From NCBI RefSeq assembly GCF_900156155.1, contig NZ_FTMD01000022.1, positions 1 to 64,000 on the forward strand: a stretch of DNA of 64,000 nt, read 5' to 3'. This document shows, piece after piece, positions 15,283 to 24,480 of the stretch. This stretch comes from Aromatoleum tolulyticum. GTDB lineage: Bacteria; Pseudomonadota; Gammaproteobacteria; Burkholderiales; Rhodocyclaceae. A model generated the notes under the pieces. The model had not been told where the DNA came from. It saw only the letters and a program-made list of their open reading frames with translations, and did not search any database. Made by a program: the position numbers and the translations under genes. Numbering within the stretch: the stretch's first letter is position 1; every line of letters starts with the position of its first letter.

Positions 15283-16947
15283 ATGAGAAGAAGCAGGACG
15301 GGTGCAGGATGCGGGGCGGGCGGCAGGCGGGTTGCTGGCGTCGCGGCCGCGGTGGCGATGGCCTTTGCGGCGTCGCCGGCAAGCGCGTTCAAGTTCGACA
15401 CCGGCAGTGACGACCTGGTGGTGCGCTGGGATAACACGGTCAAGTACAACATCGGCTGGCGTGTCGAGGGCCGCGACAACAAGCTGGGTGACGCGTGGGT
15501 GTCGCAGGCGACGAACCACGGGTGGGACAAGGGCGAAGTCGTGACCAACCGGTTCGACCTGCTTTCCGAATTCGACCTGGTTTACAAGCTCAACCATGGC
15601 TTCCGCATCTCGGCGACGGGCTGGAGCGACTTGGCTTTCGACGAGGACGTCAAGGGTCATCCGGCCTATCAGCGCGCGGGCCTGGGCACCGCCTATCCGC
15701 GCAACAAGTTCACCAGCGACGTGAAGCGCTGGTACGGCACGTCCGGCGAGTTGCTGGACGCCTTCGCGTTCACCCGCGTCGATCTCGGTTCCGTGCCGGT
15801 GAATATTCGCGCCGGCCGCCACAACGTGTATTGGGGCGAGTCGCTGTATACCTTCGGCAACAGCATCGCCTACGGCCAGGGGCCCCTCGACCTGCGCAAG
15901 GCGACCTCGACGCCCGGTATCGAGGCGAAGGAACTGTTCCTGCCGCAGAACCAGATCTCCGCCGCGGGACAGCTCACCGACAAGGTCAGCGTCGCGGCGA
16001 ACTATTACCTCGAATGGGATCCGCACCGTCTGCCGGAAGGCGGCACCTATCTCGGCGGTGCCGACCTGAGCTTTCTGGGCGGCACCAATTTCCTCGGTTT
16101 TCCGGTGCTTGGCGACCGCGACCACGGTCCCCACAAGAAGCCCGGCAACACCGGCAGCTGGGGCGTGATGACGAAGATCAAGTCGGACACGCTCGGTGGC
16201 GATCTCGGCCTGTACTACCGCCGTTTCGACGACCGTTATCCGACGATGATCGCGACCCCGCAGGGCCTCGTCAATGCCTATGCCGAGGACGTCAAACTGT
16301 ACGGCGTGAGCCTCTCCCGCCTGGTGGGAGCCGTGTCGGTAAGCGGCGAATTGTCCCGCCGCGAGGACACGCCGCTGGCGTCCAACGCCGGGGGCCTCGC
16401 GCTCGGCAGCACCTGGCACGGCCTGCTCAACATGATCGCCTACATCGGCCAGACGCCGCTGTTCGATTCGGCCGCGGTGACGGCAGAAATCTCGTACAGC
16501 CGTCTTGACGACGTCAATCGCTCGACCCGCGCCTTCTTCAAGCACAAGGACTCGAAGTACGGCGGGTGCACCGGCGGCGTCAAGGCCGGCTGCGCGACGG
16601 ACGATGCATGGGGTTTCAACATCGGCATTACCCCGACCTGGTTCCAGGTGCTGCCGGGCATCGACCTGACGATGCCGGTGAACTTCGGTATCGGCCTCAA
16701 GGGCAACTCGCCGGCACCGCTGGGCGCCGCGCAGGATGCGGGTGCCTGGAGTATCGGGCTCGGCCTCGACATCTATTCCAAATACAACGTGAACCTCACC
16801 TACAACGACTACATCGGCAATTACACCACCGGCCCGAACATCACGCCGGTGCCGGGCGTGGGTGCGAGAACGTGGGAAGCGACGAACGGCGCGGGCATCC
16901 TGCGCGACCGTGGCTGGGTGTCGCTGACCTTCAAGACCGTATTCTGA
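15283..16947 (+). CDS. DUF1302 family outer-membrane protein
   Basis: 554 aa from ATG 15283 with GAGGAAGGA as ribosome site. A long signal sequence (VAGVAAAVAMAFAASPASA) is followed by FKFDTGSDDLVVRWDNTVKY, the standard start of DUF1302 proteins. The mature part shows alternating amphipathic strands and ends in an aromatic residue (LTFKTVF), both features of an outer-membrane beta barrel. DUF1302 and DUF1329 genes occur together in clusters for hydrophobic compounds (steroids, terpenoids, alkylphenols), so a role in substrate uptake across the outer membrane is likely but unproven. The next gene, DUF1329, follows by 38 bp. Confidence 0.88.
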   Translation: MRRSRTGAGCGAGGRRVAGVAAAVAMAFAASPASAFKFDTGSDDLVVRWDNTVKYNIGWRVEGRDNKLGDAWVSQATNHGWDKGEVVTNRFDLLSEFDLVYKLNHGFRISATGWSDLAFDEDVKGHPAYQRAGLGTAYPRNKFTSDVKRWYGTSGELLDAFAFTRVDLGSVPVNIRAGRHNVYWGESLYTFGNSIAYGQGPLDLRKATSTPGIEAKELFLPQNQISAAGQLTDKVSVAANYYLEWDPHRLPEGGTYLGGADLSFLGGTNFLGFPVLGDRDHGPHKKPGNTGSWGVMTKIKSDTLGGDLGLYYRRFDDRYPTMIATPQGLVNAYAEDVKLYGVSLSRLVGAVSVSGELSRREDTPLASNAGGLALGSTWHGLLNMIAYIGQTPLFDSAAVTAEISYSRLDDVNRSTRAFFKHKDSKYGGCTGGVKAGCATDDAWGFNIGITPTWFQVLPGIDLTMPVNFGIGLKGNSPAPLGAAQDAGAWSIGLGLDIYSKYNVNLTYNDYIGNYTTGPNITPVPGVGARTWEATNGAGILRDRGWVSLTFKTVF

Positions 16948-16985
16948 GCCGCCCCGCAGCGGCAACAAGACACTGGAGCTGACAA

Positions 16986-18371
16986 ATGAAACTGCATGGC
17001 AAGACTGTGGCATTGATGTTCGCGATGGGGGTGGCCGGCAATGCCGCCGCGGCGCCGACGGCGGACGAGATCAAACAGCTGGGCACGACGCTGACCCCGT
17101 GGGGGGCGATCAAGGCCGGCAATGCCGACAAGAGCATTCCGGACTATACCGGCGGCATCGAACCGCCCGCCGGCTATGACCCGGCCAAGCCGGGCTTCCG
17201 CCCCGACCCGTTCGCCGCCGAGAAGCCGCTGTACAGCATCACCGCTGCGAATGCCGCGCAGTACGCGGACAAGCTCACCGAGGGCGCGAAGGAGCTGCTG
17301 AAGAAGTACCCGACCTTCCGCATGGATGTCTATCCGACCCACCGCACCGCCAAGTATCCGAAATACGTCGTCGACAACACCCTGAAGAACGCGGCCACGT
17401 GCAAGCTGGCGGACAACCTGCTGCAACTGGCGGGAACCTGCTTTGGCGGGGTGCCGTTCCCGATTCCGAAGAACGGCGCGGAGGTGATGTGGAACCGCAC
17501 GATGAAGTACGACCAGTATGCGTACTATTCGCCGGCGCAGACCTCGACGCTGGTCGACGCGCGGGGCCGCGTGATCCAGACCGGCGCCTTCGTGTACTGG
17601 CAGACTTTCCCGACGCTCAATCCTGCGCGGACGACGCCGCTGGGCGGCGACGAGATCCTCGAGTACGGGCGTGTCGACTGGACCGGCCCGGCGCGCAAGG
17701 CGGGCGAGATTCTAGTGCTGCACGATTCGGTGGACATGGTCAACGTCGGTCGCCGCGCGTGGACGTATCTGCCGGGCCAGCGCCGCGTGAAGCTTTCGCC
17801 GGACGTCGCCTACGACACCCCGAGCCCGGCAGGCGGCGGGGTGGGTACCGTCGATGACACCCAGGTGTTCTACGGCTCGCAGGACCGCTACGACTACAAG
17901 CTGCTGGGCAAGAAGGAGGTGATCATTCCTTACAACACCTTCCGCCTGCACGACGACAAGCAGTGCTCGTCGGAAAAGGTGTTCACGCCCAACCACCTCA
18001 ATCCGGACTGCATGCGCTGGGAACTGCATCGCGTCTGGGTCGTCGAGGCGACGCTCAAGCCGGGCAAGCGCCACGTCTATCCGCGTCGCGTCATCTACTG
18101 GGACGAGGACATCCCGGCAGTCGGCATGGCGGAGAACTACGACGACGCGGGCAAGATCTACCGCGTGAGCCAGACCAACTTCTATCCCTTCTACGAGACC
18201 ACCGGCCACAACACCCACGAATTCGTGGTGCATGACCTGACCAACGGTGCCTACGTGCGTCAGGCCTACACACCGGCCGGCGGCGGGATGATGGTGGTGA
18301 CGAAGGAGTCCGAGGCCAAGCCGGTGAATTTCTACGAGTCGTCCGCGCTGAGCCAGGGCGGCGTGCGCTAG
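16986..18371 (+). CDS. DUF1329 family periplasmic/outer-membrane-associated protein
   Basis: 461 aa. A signal peptide (to about AAAA at 23) is followed by the family start LGTTLTPWGAIKAGNADKSIPDYTGGI. Later blocks include WQTFPTLNP, RRAWTYLPGQRRVKL, and YNTFRLHDDKQCSS, all usual for DUF1329 (LolA/LolB-like fold, proposed to carry lipophilic molecules). The partner gene is DUF1302 immediately upstream, and an RND transporter is two genes downstream. Together they resemble a lipophile-handling system of the cell envelope. A strong intrinsic terminator lies eight bases after the stop, so the two envelope genes may be expressed more than the rest of the operon. Confidence 0.9.
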   Translation: MKLHGKTVALMFAMGVAGNAAAAPTADEIKQLGTTLTPWGAIKAGNADKSIPDYTGGIEPPAGYDPAKPGFRPDPFAAEKPLYSITAANAAQYADKLTEGAKELLKKYPTFRMDVYPTHRTAKYPKYVVDNTLKNAATCKLADNLLQLAGTCFGGVPFPIPKNGAEVMWNRTMKYDQYAYYSPAQTSTLVDARGRVIQTGAFVYWQTFPTLNPARTTPLGGDEILEYGRVDWTGPARKAGEILVLHDSVDMVNVGRRAWTYLPGQRRVKLSPDVAYDTPSPAGGGVGTVDDTQVFYGSQDRYDYKLLGKKEVIIPYNTFRLHDDKQCSSEKVFTPNHLNPDCMRWELHRVWVVEATLKPGKRHVYPRRVIYWDEDIPAVGMAENYDDAGKIYRVSQTNFYPFYETTGHNTHEFVVHDLTNGAYVRQAYTPAGGGMMVVTKESEAKPVNFYESSALSQGGVR

Positions 18372-18378
18372 CAACGGA

Positions 18379-18409
18379 GAGGCCGTGCCCCGGGCACGGC
18401 CTCTTTCTT
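18379..18409 (+). terminator. intrinsic terminator after DUF1329 gene
   Basis: A near-perfect hairpin with arms GAGGCCGTGC / GCACGGCCTC (18379-18403, up to 12 bp) followed by TTTCTT (18404-18409). This is the best terminator in the window. Because genes continue after 42 bp in the same direction, it probably gives partial read-through. Confidence 0.8.
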
Positions 18410-18450
18410 GTCGAGATTCACGCGCGGCACGCGCAATCCGGAGCATGAAC

Positions 18451-19575
18451 ATGAAGTGTCCAGGAATGGCGGGCGGGAGATTGCTCGTATTGGCCCTCGC
18501 ACTGGCGGCGGGTCCGCTGGGGGCGGGATTTCAGGATCCGTCGGAGGTTCCCGCGCAGGCGAGCAGCCTCGCGGCGAAGAGCCCGATGACGGCGGTGGCG
18601 ACGGCGGGCCGGCGTCTGGTGGCGGTCGGGCAGCGGGGCCATGTCGTATTCAGCGACGATGGCGGCAACAGCTGGACGCAGGCGCAGGTGCCGGTCAGCA
18701 GCGACCTGCTCGCGGTGCATTTCCCGTCGCCCGAGCTGGGCTGGGCGGTCGGCCATGGCGGTGTGGTGATCCACAGCGCCGACGGCGGCAAGACCTGGAC
18801 GCGCCAGCTCGACGGCAAGTCGGCGTCGCAGTCGATCGTGGATTACTACGATCGCGCAGGGGCCGACGGCAGCCTGGCGCAGGCCGGCGAATACGCCACG
18901 CGCGAGAAGAACGTGGTCGCGATGGGGGGCACGCAGCCTTTCCTCGGGGTGTATTTCGAGGACGGGCAGCGCGGCTACGTCGCCGGCACGTTCAACCGCA
19001 TCCTCCGCACCGAGGACGGCGGCAAGACCTGGGTGCCGCTGATGCACAAGGTCGACAACCCTCGCGAATTGAATTTCTTCAGCATCGGCGCCGGCGCGTC
19101 GGGACTGTTCCTGGTCGGCGAGACCGGCAGCGTGTGGAAGTACGACCCGGGTGCCGACCGCTTCGTCGCGGGCAACGTCGGCTATCACGGCACCCTGTTC
19201 GGTATCGCGGTCGGCGGCAAGGTGCTGGTGGCCCACGGCATGCGCGGGAGCGTATTTCGCAGCGCGGACGCGGGCAAGACGTGGCAGCGCGTCGATCTCG
19301 GCAGCAGTGCCGGCATGACCGGCGCGACGCTGCTCGGCAACGACGATGTCGTGCTCGTCAGCATGGCCGGCACGGCATACATGAGCACCGACAACGGCCA
19401 GTCGTTCAGGCAGCTGCCCCTTCCTCGCCCGATGTCCTACGGCGGCGTCGTCGCCTTCGGGGGACGCAACCTGGCGCTGGTCGGGGCCGAAGGCGTGAGG
19501 TCGGCAGCGGTCGAGGCTTCGCCGGGGCTTGGCATGGCCGGCGGGTCGGCGGTTCCCGGACGCGGTTCGAACTGA
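18451..19575 (+). CDS. Ycf48-like beta-propeller protein
   Basis: 374 aa. I chose ATG 18451 (GGAG seven bases upstream); ATG 18445 is an in-frame alternative. A signal peptide (LLVLALALAAGPLGAG) is followed by at least five BNR-like repeats: DDGGNSW, ADGGKTW, EDGGKTW, ADAGKTW and TDNGQSF, spaced along the chain as in Ycf48/HCF136-type seven-bladed propellers. In photosynthetic organisms these assemble photosystem II. In heterotrophic bacteria the gene is regularly next to an RND transporter with DUF1302 and DUF1329, where it is annotated as a photosystem stability-like factor of unknown role. A periplasmic accessory to the RND pump at 19591 is likely. The next gene starts 15 bp after its stop. 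Confidence 0.85.
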   Translation: MKCPGMAGGRLLVLALALAAGPLGAGFQDPSEVPAQASSLAAKSPMTAVATAGRRLVAVGQRGHVVFSDDGGNSWTQAQVPVSSDLLAVHFPSPELGWAVGHGGVVIHSADGGKTWTRQLDGKSASQSIVDYYDRAGADGSLAQAGEYATREKNVVAMGGTQPFLGVYFEDGQRGYVAGTFNRILRTEDGGKTWVPLMHKVDNPRELNFFSIGAGASGLFLVGETGSVWKYDPGADRFVAGNVGYHGTLFGIAVGGKVLVAHGMRGSVFRSADAGKTWQRVDLGSSAGMTGATLLGNDDVVLVSMAGTAYMSTDNGQSFRQLPLPRPMSYGGVVAFGGRNLALVGAEGVRSAAVEASPGLGMAGGSAVPGRGSN

Positions 19576-19590
19576 GAGCGGAAAAAAGAC

Positions 19591-22080
19591 ATGGCAGCCC
19601 ATTACAAAAGCGTCGAGATGGCGGTGATCAGCGATCCGCGCAATTTCGACCACCAATCCGGCAGTTTCCTCGAGCGGATCATCTTCAATAACCGCATCGT
19701 GCTGATCCTCGCGTGTCTGTTGCTGACGGCGTTTCTCGGCTACCAGGCGAGCAGCCTGAAGGTCAGCGCCAGCTACGACAAGATGCTGCCGCAGGGGCAT
19801 CCGTTCGTGCAGAACTACCTGCAGAACCGCGACGAGCTGCGCGGCCTCGGGGATTCGGTACGCATCGTGGTGGAGGCGGTCGACGGCGACATCTTCAACG
19901 CGGACTACCTGCAGCAACTGGCGAAGATCAACGACGAGGTGTTCCTGCTGCCCGGCGTCGACCGGCCGTGGATGAAGTCGATCTTTACCCCGGTGGTGCG
20001 CTGGACCGAGGTCACCGAGGAAGGCTTCGCCGGCGGACCGGTGCTGCCGCACGACTATGACGGCAGCCCGCGCACGATCGAGGACCTGCGCATCAACATC
20101 GCGCGCGCCAACGTCGTCGGCAGCCTTGTCGCCAACGACTACCGCTCCAGCATGATCGTGGTGCCGCTGCGTCCGCTCGATGCCGAGGGCAAGCCCGTCG
20201 ACTACAAGAAGCTGTCCGACAGTCTCGACGACATCCGCTCCCGCTACGCCTCCGGCGACGGGGCGAAGGTGCGGGTCTACGTGATCGGCTTCGCCAAGCT
20301 GATCGGCGACCTGATCGCCGGTCTCGAGAAGGTCGCGCTGTTCTTCCTCATCGCGGTGGTGATCGCGGTTTCGATCATCTACAGCTACACGCGCTGTATC
20401 CGCAGCACGGTGCTGGTGCTGGGCTGCTCGATCATGGCGGTGATCTGGCAGCTCGGTCTGGTGTCGCTGTTCGGGTACCAGCTCGACCCGTATTCGATGC
20501 TGGTGCCGTTCCTCGTCGTCGCGATCGGTGTGAGCCACGGTGCGCAGAAGATGAACGGCATCATGCAGGACATCGGTCGCGGCACGCACCGTCTGGTGGC
20601 TGCACGCTACACCTTCCGGCGGCTCTTCCTCGCGGGCATGACCGCGCTGCTGGCCGACGTGGTGGGCTTCGCGGTGCTGATGATCATCGACATTCCGGTG
20701 ATCCGCGAGCTGGCACTCACCGCCAGTATCGGCGTGGGCGTGCTGATTTTCACCAACCTGATCCTGATCCCGGTGATGCTGTCCTTCATCGGCGTGACGC
20801 CGGCGGCGGCCAAACGCAGCCTCGCCGTCGAACAGACCGCGAACGCCACGCCACATGGCTTCGATCTGGTATGGCGCGGGCTGGAGAAATTCACCCGTCG
20901 GCGCTGGGCGACGGGCAGCCTGGTGGTGGCGCTGGTGCTGGGCGTGGCGGGTTTTGCGACCTCGCTCAGGCTGCAGATCGGCGACCTCGATCCGGGGGCC
21001 CCGGAACTGCGCGAGGACTCGCGCTACAACCGTGACAACGCCTTCATCACGAGCAACTACGGCATCTCCAGCGACGTGTTCGCGGTGATGATGAAGACGC
21101 CCGACGACGGCTGCCGCAGCTATGAAACGCTGGTCGAGATCGACCGTCTCGACTGGGCGCTCGCGCAAGTGCCCGGCGTGCAGCGCACGGCTTCGCTGGC
21201 GGGCACGGTGCGCAGCTACATGGCGGGCATGTTCGAGGGCAGCCCGAAGTGGGCGACGATCAGCGACAACCAGAGTCTGATCGATCCGCAGATCAACAAT
21301 GCGGTGTCGTGGAACTCCGAGTTCCTCAACTCGAACTGCTCGATCAGTACGGTTCTCGCGTATCTGGCCGACCACAAGGCGGCGACCCTCGACGGAGTAG
21401 TGCAGGCGGCCACCGCGTTCGCCGAACGTCACGGCAGCGCGGAGCGGCAGATCCTGCTCGCCGCGGGCAATGCCGGCGTCGACGCGGTGACCAACATCGT
21501 CGTGCGCGAGGCCAACCGCAAGATGCTGTTCTACGTGTATGCCGCGGTCGCGTTGTTGTGCCTCGTCACCTTCCGCAGCTGGCGCGCGGTCATCGTCGCG
21601 CTGTTGCCGCTGGTGCTCACGTCGGTACTGGCGGAGGCGCTGATGGTGCACCTCGGGATCGGCATCAAGGTGGCGACGCTGCCGGTGGTGGCGCTGGGCG
21701 TGGGCATCGGCATCGATTACGCGATCTACCTGTTGAGCGTGCAGCTGGTGTTCCAGCGCAGCGGCCACAGCGTCGGCGAGGCCTACCGCCGGGCACTGGC
21801 GACGACCGGCAAGGTCGTGGCCCTGGTGGGCGTGACTCTGGCGGCCGGCGTCGTGACCTGGGCGTGGTCGCCGATCAAGTTCCAGGCCGACATGGGCATC
21901 CTGCTGACCTTCATGTTCATGTGGAACATGCTCGGAGCGCTCATTCTGGTGCCGGCGTTGTCGCATTTCCTGCTGCGCGGCGAGTCGAGGGCAGCGCCGG
22001 TGGCCGACAGCAGCGCCGTGGCCGCGAGCGCGGTCCCTTCGCCGCTGCCTCACGACCGGACCGCCGCCGCGACGGCCTAG
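19591..22080 (+). CDS. RND superfamily (MMPL/HAE3-type) transporter
   Basis: 829 aa. It has the two-fold repeat of small RND permeases: TM1 at about 35-52 (NNRIVLILACLLLTAFLGYQ), a periplasmic loop of about 200 residues, five or six TM helices to about 405, then TM7 (about 440-460), a second loop and TM8-12 to about 790. Segments such as LGVGIGIDYAIYLL and VVAIGVSHGAQKM are the TM4/TM10-type segments of MMPL/HAE3 proteins. Powered by proton flow, such proteins move lipids or hydrophobic molecules, and in this gene context may import or export the pathway substrate. The C-terminal tail is Ala/Pro-rich and cytosolic. It follows the Ycf48-like gene by 15 bp. Confidence 0.88.
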   Translation: MAAHYKSVEMAVISDPRNFDHQSGSFLERIIFNNRIVLILACLLLTAFLGYQASSLKVSASYDKMLPQGHPFVQNYLQNRDELRGLGDSVRIVVEAVDGDIFNADYLQQLAKINDEVFLLPGVDRPWMKSIFTPVVRWTEVTEEGFAGGPVLPHDYDGSPRTIEDLRINIARANVVGSLVANDYRSSMIVVPLRPLDAEGKPVDYKKLSDSLDDIRSRYASGDGAKVRVYVIGFAKLIGDLIAGLEKVALFFLIAVVIAVSIIYSYTRCIRSTVLVLGCSIMAVIWQLGLVSLFGYQLDPYSMLVPFLVVAIGVSHGAQKMNGIMQDIGRGTHRLVAARYTFRRLFLAGMTALLADVVGFAVLMIIDIPVIRELALTASIGVGVLIFTNLILIPVMLSFIGVTPAAAKRSLAVEQTANATPHGFDLVWRGLEKFTRRRWATGSLVVALVLGVAGFATSLRLQIGDLDPGAPELREDSRYNRDNAFITSNYGISSDVFAVMMKTPDDGCRSYETLVEIDRLDWALAQVPGVQRTASLAGTVRSYMAGMFEGSPKWATISDNQSLIDPQINNAVSWNSEFLNSNCSISTVLAYLADHKAATLDGVVQAATAFAERHGSAERQILLAAGNAGVDAVTNIVVREANRKMLFYVYAAVALLCLVTFRSWRAVIVALLPLVLTSVLAEALMVHLGIGIKVATLPVVALGVGIGIDYAIYLLSVQLVFQRSGHSVGEAYRRALATTGKVVALVGVTLAAGVVTWAWSPIKFQADMGILLTFMFMWNMLGALILVPALSHFLLRGESRAAPVADSSAVAASAVPSPLPHDRTAAATA

Positions 22081-22092
22081 CCGGATCAACCC

Positions 22093-22112
22093 CCGGCCGC
22101 CATGGCGGCCGG
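22093..22112. terminator. GC-rich palindrome after RND gene
   Basis: CCGGCCGCC (22093-22101) and GGCGGCCGG (22104-22112) form a 9-bp hairpin with only AT between. A weak T-rich stretch follows. It may reduce read-through into the SDR gene or stabilise the upstream mRNA. Confidence 0.35.
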
Positions 22113-22143
22113 TTCTGCTGCTCGTTTCTGTGTGGAGATCACT

Positions 22144-22890
22144 ATGAAGAGACTGGAAGGGAAGGTCGCAATCGTTACCGGCGCGGCGTCCGGGCTGGGC
22201 GCGGCGGATGCGCGTCTGATGGCGGCGGAAGGCGCTAAGGTGGTGCTCACCGACGTCAACGTCGAGCTCGGCGGGCGCGTGGCGGCGGAGATTCCGGGGG
22301 CGATCTTCCTGCAGCACGACGTGCGCGACGAGTCGCAGTGGAAGGCCGTGGTGGCCAAGACGGTGGAGACCTTCGGGCGCCTCGACGTGCTGGTCAACAA
22401 TGCCGGGCTGGTTCGCTTCGGTACCGTCGAGGACACCTCGCTGGATGAATTCCGCCTGCACGGCGCGGTCATGACCGAGGGAACCTTCCTCGGCTGCAAG
22501 CATGCGATTCCGGCGATGGCGAGGAGCGGCGGCGGATCGATCATCAACATCTCGTCGGTGGCGGCGATCAAGGGGCTGAGCCCGATCGTCTCCTACGCCG
22601 CGGCCAAGGGCGCGATCGTGTCGATGACGCGCAGCGTGGCCGCCCACTGCCAGGAACAGAGCTACCACATCCGCTGCAACGCGGTGCTGCCGGGCGCGCA
22701 CGACACGCCGATGACGGCTTCGGCGATCAGCTCGCTCGATGCCGCGTCGGCGGGCCTCGAGCAGGTGCGCCACCACGGTCAGGGGCGGCCCGAGGATGTC
22801 GCCAACCTCGTGGTCTTTCTCGCCTCGGACGAGTCGCGCCACATCACCGGGTCGCAGATCGTCATCGACAACGGCGAGACCAGCCGGTGA
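22144..22890 (+). CDS. short-chain dehydrogenase/reductase (SDR)
   Basis: 248 aa from ATG 22144. Classical SDR: TGAASGLG cofactor motif at 13-20, NNAG at about 84, catalytic Ser in ISSV at about 135 and Y-x3-K (YAAAK) at about 150. The acidic residue after beta2 (LTDVN) favours NAD(H). It probably interconverts a hydroxyl and keto group on a pathway intermediate. It ends in a GTGA overlap with the EthD gene, so these are coupled. It is one of seven SDRs in the window; sequence alone does not separate their substrates. Confidence 0.88.
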   Translation: MKRLEGKVAIVTGAASGLGAADARLMAAEGAKVVLTDVNVELGGRVAAEIPGAIFLQHDVRDESQWKAVVAKTVETFGRLDVLVNNAGLVRFGTVEDTSLDEFRLHGAVMTEGTFLGCKHAIPAMARSGGGSIINISSVAAIKGLSPIVSYAAAKGAIVSMTRSVAAHCQEQSYHIRCNAVLPGAHDTPMTASAISSLDAASAGLEQVRHHGQGRPEDVANLVVFLASDESRHITGSQIVIDNGETSR

Positions 22891-23615
22891 ACGCAGGGCA
22901 GGCCGCCGCCGGGTGCGGCGATGCGCTCAAGGTGATGAGCTTTCTGCAGCGGCGGCCGGACTTCACGCTGGAGGCCTTCAGCGACTACTGGCGCACGATC
23001 CACAAGGCGCACGCGCTGCGGCTCGTCGAGGCCGGCTACCTGCGCGGCTACATCCAGAATCACCGCATCGACACGCAACTCGAGGGATTCGTGTGGATGG
23101 CGGACGGGGCGCCGGAGCTGTGGATCGACGACATCGGCGCGTTGCAGCGGCTGGTGACGAGTCCCGAATACCTGCACGGGGCGGGACCCGACGAGGCGCG
23201 CTTCATGGTGCCGCCGGCGGTCGCCTGTGTCGCGCGCGAACGGGTGCTGTGCGAGGCAGCGGGTGAACTGCCCGATGGCGCGGTCAAGCTGATCCTGGTG
23301 TTCCGGCGTAACCCGCGGCTCGCGGCGGACGCCTTTGCGGCGCACTGGCTGGACGGGGAGGCGCCGCTGTTGCTGCCCGGGGCCGCACCGCTGCGGCTGA
23401 CGCGGTATATGGCCGTCGAAGGGGCCGGCGAGCCGCCGTTCGATGCGGTCGAGTGCAGCTGGTGGGACAGTCTCGACAGCCTGCGGGGCGAATGGGCGCT
23501 GCGCGACGCGGCGCGCGGCCAGCCGCTGGTCGATCCGTCGGCCACGCGCGGCATGCTGGTGCGCGAGGAAGTGGTGGTGCCTGCCGGGTGGTACGCCCGC
23601 GTGGGCGCGGCATGA
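22887..23615 (+). CDS. EthD-domain protein, two tandem domains
   Basis: 242 aa, GTG start overlapping the SDR stop. Residues about 14-115 (ALKVMSFLQRRPDFTLEAFSDYWRTIHK, ending SPEYLHGAGPDE) and about 135-235 (KLILVFRRNPRLAADAFAAHW) are two copies of the EthD dimeric alpha-beta barrel fold. The first copy keeps the DYW-x3-H motif typical of EthD. EthD was first seen as essential for ETBE degradation by a cytochrome P450 system; related proteins include muconolactone-isomerase-like and cleavage enzymes. A small catalytic or accessory role in the catabolic route is likely but unknown. Confidence 0.72.
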   Translation: MNAGQAAAGCGDALKVMSFLQRRPDFTLEAFSDYWRTIHKAHALRLVEAGYLRGYIQNHRIDTQLEGFVWMADGAPELWIDDIGALQRLVTSPEYLHGAGPDEARFMVPPAVACVARERVLCEAAGELPDGAVKLILVFRRNPRLAADAFAAHWLDGEAPLLLPGAAPLRLTRYMAVEGAGEPPFDAVECSWWDSLDSLRGEWALRDAARGQPLVDPSATRGMLVREEVVVPAGWYARVGAA

Positions 23616-23679
23616 ACGGGGCGTGCCGGATGGTTCGGCGGGTCGCAAATACGGCAAGTCCGAAAGTGAGGGAAAGACG

Positions 23680-24450
23680 ATGGTTGCATTGACGCTCGAT
23701 GGCAAGGTGGCGATCGTCACCGGCGCGGCGATGGGGATGGGGGCCGCGACGGCGAAGCTGTTCGCCGAAGCCGGCGCGCGGGTCGTGGTCGCGGATGTGG
23801 ACGAGAAGACCGGACGCGAGGTGGTCGCGGAGATCGAACGCGCCGGCGGCGTGGCGATCTTCCACAAGGCCAACGTCGCCGTCGCGGCCGAGGTCGAGGG
23901 GCTCGTGAAGGCGACGGTGGAGCGCTTCGGCAAGCTCGACGTCGCAGTCAACAACGCGGCGGTGTCGCCCGACACGCATCCGCTGGCGGAAATGGACGAG
24001 GCGCAGTTCGACCGCGTCATCGCCGTGGACCTCAAGGGCGTGGCGCTGTGCCTGAAGTACGAACTGTCGCAGATGATCCGTCAGGGGCATGGCGGCTCCA
24101 TCATCAACATCGGTTCGGTGAGCTCCTTCCGGCCGCAGCCGACCAACGGCGTCTACGTTGCCGCCAAACACGGCGTCATCGGCCTGACCAAGGTCGCGGC
24201 GCTGGAAAACGGTGCCCACAACATCCGCGTCAACGCGGTGGCGCCCGGTGCGATCGACACGCCGATGCTGCGCGGCGCGCTGCGCGAGTACAACCTCACG
24301 GAAGAGCAGTTCGCGCCGCAGTTGAGCCTGCTCAACCGTTTCGGGCGCGCCGACGAGGTGGCCCAGGCGAGCCTGTGGCTGGCCTCGGATCTCGCCTCCT
24401 ATGTAACCGGGGCGACGCTGAGCGTCGACGCCGGCTACGTCAGCCGCTGA
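23680..24450 (+). CDS. short-chain dehydrogenase/reductase (SDR)
   Basis: 256 aa; start ATG 23680, with GAGGGAAAG upstream. Motifs: TGAAMGMG (14-21), Asp after beta2 (VVADVD, suggesting NAD), NNAA at about 91, catalytic Ser in IGSVSS and YVAAK (Y about 159). The C-terminal VSVDAGY region fits the cyclohexanol/3-alpha-hydroxysteroid dehydrogenase-like subgroup. It lies in the same run as the EthD and MDR genes (gaps of 64 and 30 bp). Ring alcohol oxidation or keto reduction is a reasonable guess. Confidence 0.88.
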   Translation: MVALTLDGKVAIVTGAAMGMGAATAKLFAEAGARVVVADVDEKTGREVVAEIERAGGVAIFHKANVAVAAEVEGLVKATVERFGKLDVAVNNAAVSPDTHPLAEMDEAQFDRVIAVDLKGVALCLKYELSQMIRQGHGGSIINIGSVSSFRPQPTNGVYVAAKHGVIGLTKVAALENGAHNIRVNAVAPGAIDTPMLRGALREYNLTEEQFAPQLSLLNRFGRADEVAQASLWLASDLASYVTGATLSVDAGYVSR

Positions 24451-24480
24451 GCGGCGCACACTGCGGCCACGGAGTACAAG

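Noticed and set aside
18418-22842. 1474-codon open frame on the minus strand
   Set aside because: It lies opposite the Ycf48-like, RND and SDR genes, all with clear family motifs; its translation is Arg/His/Ala-rich without domains. High GC makes long antisense frames common here.
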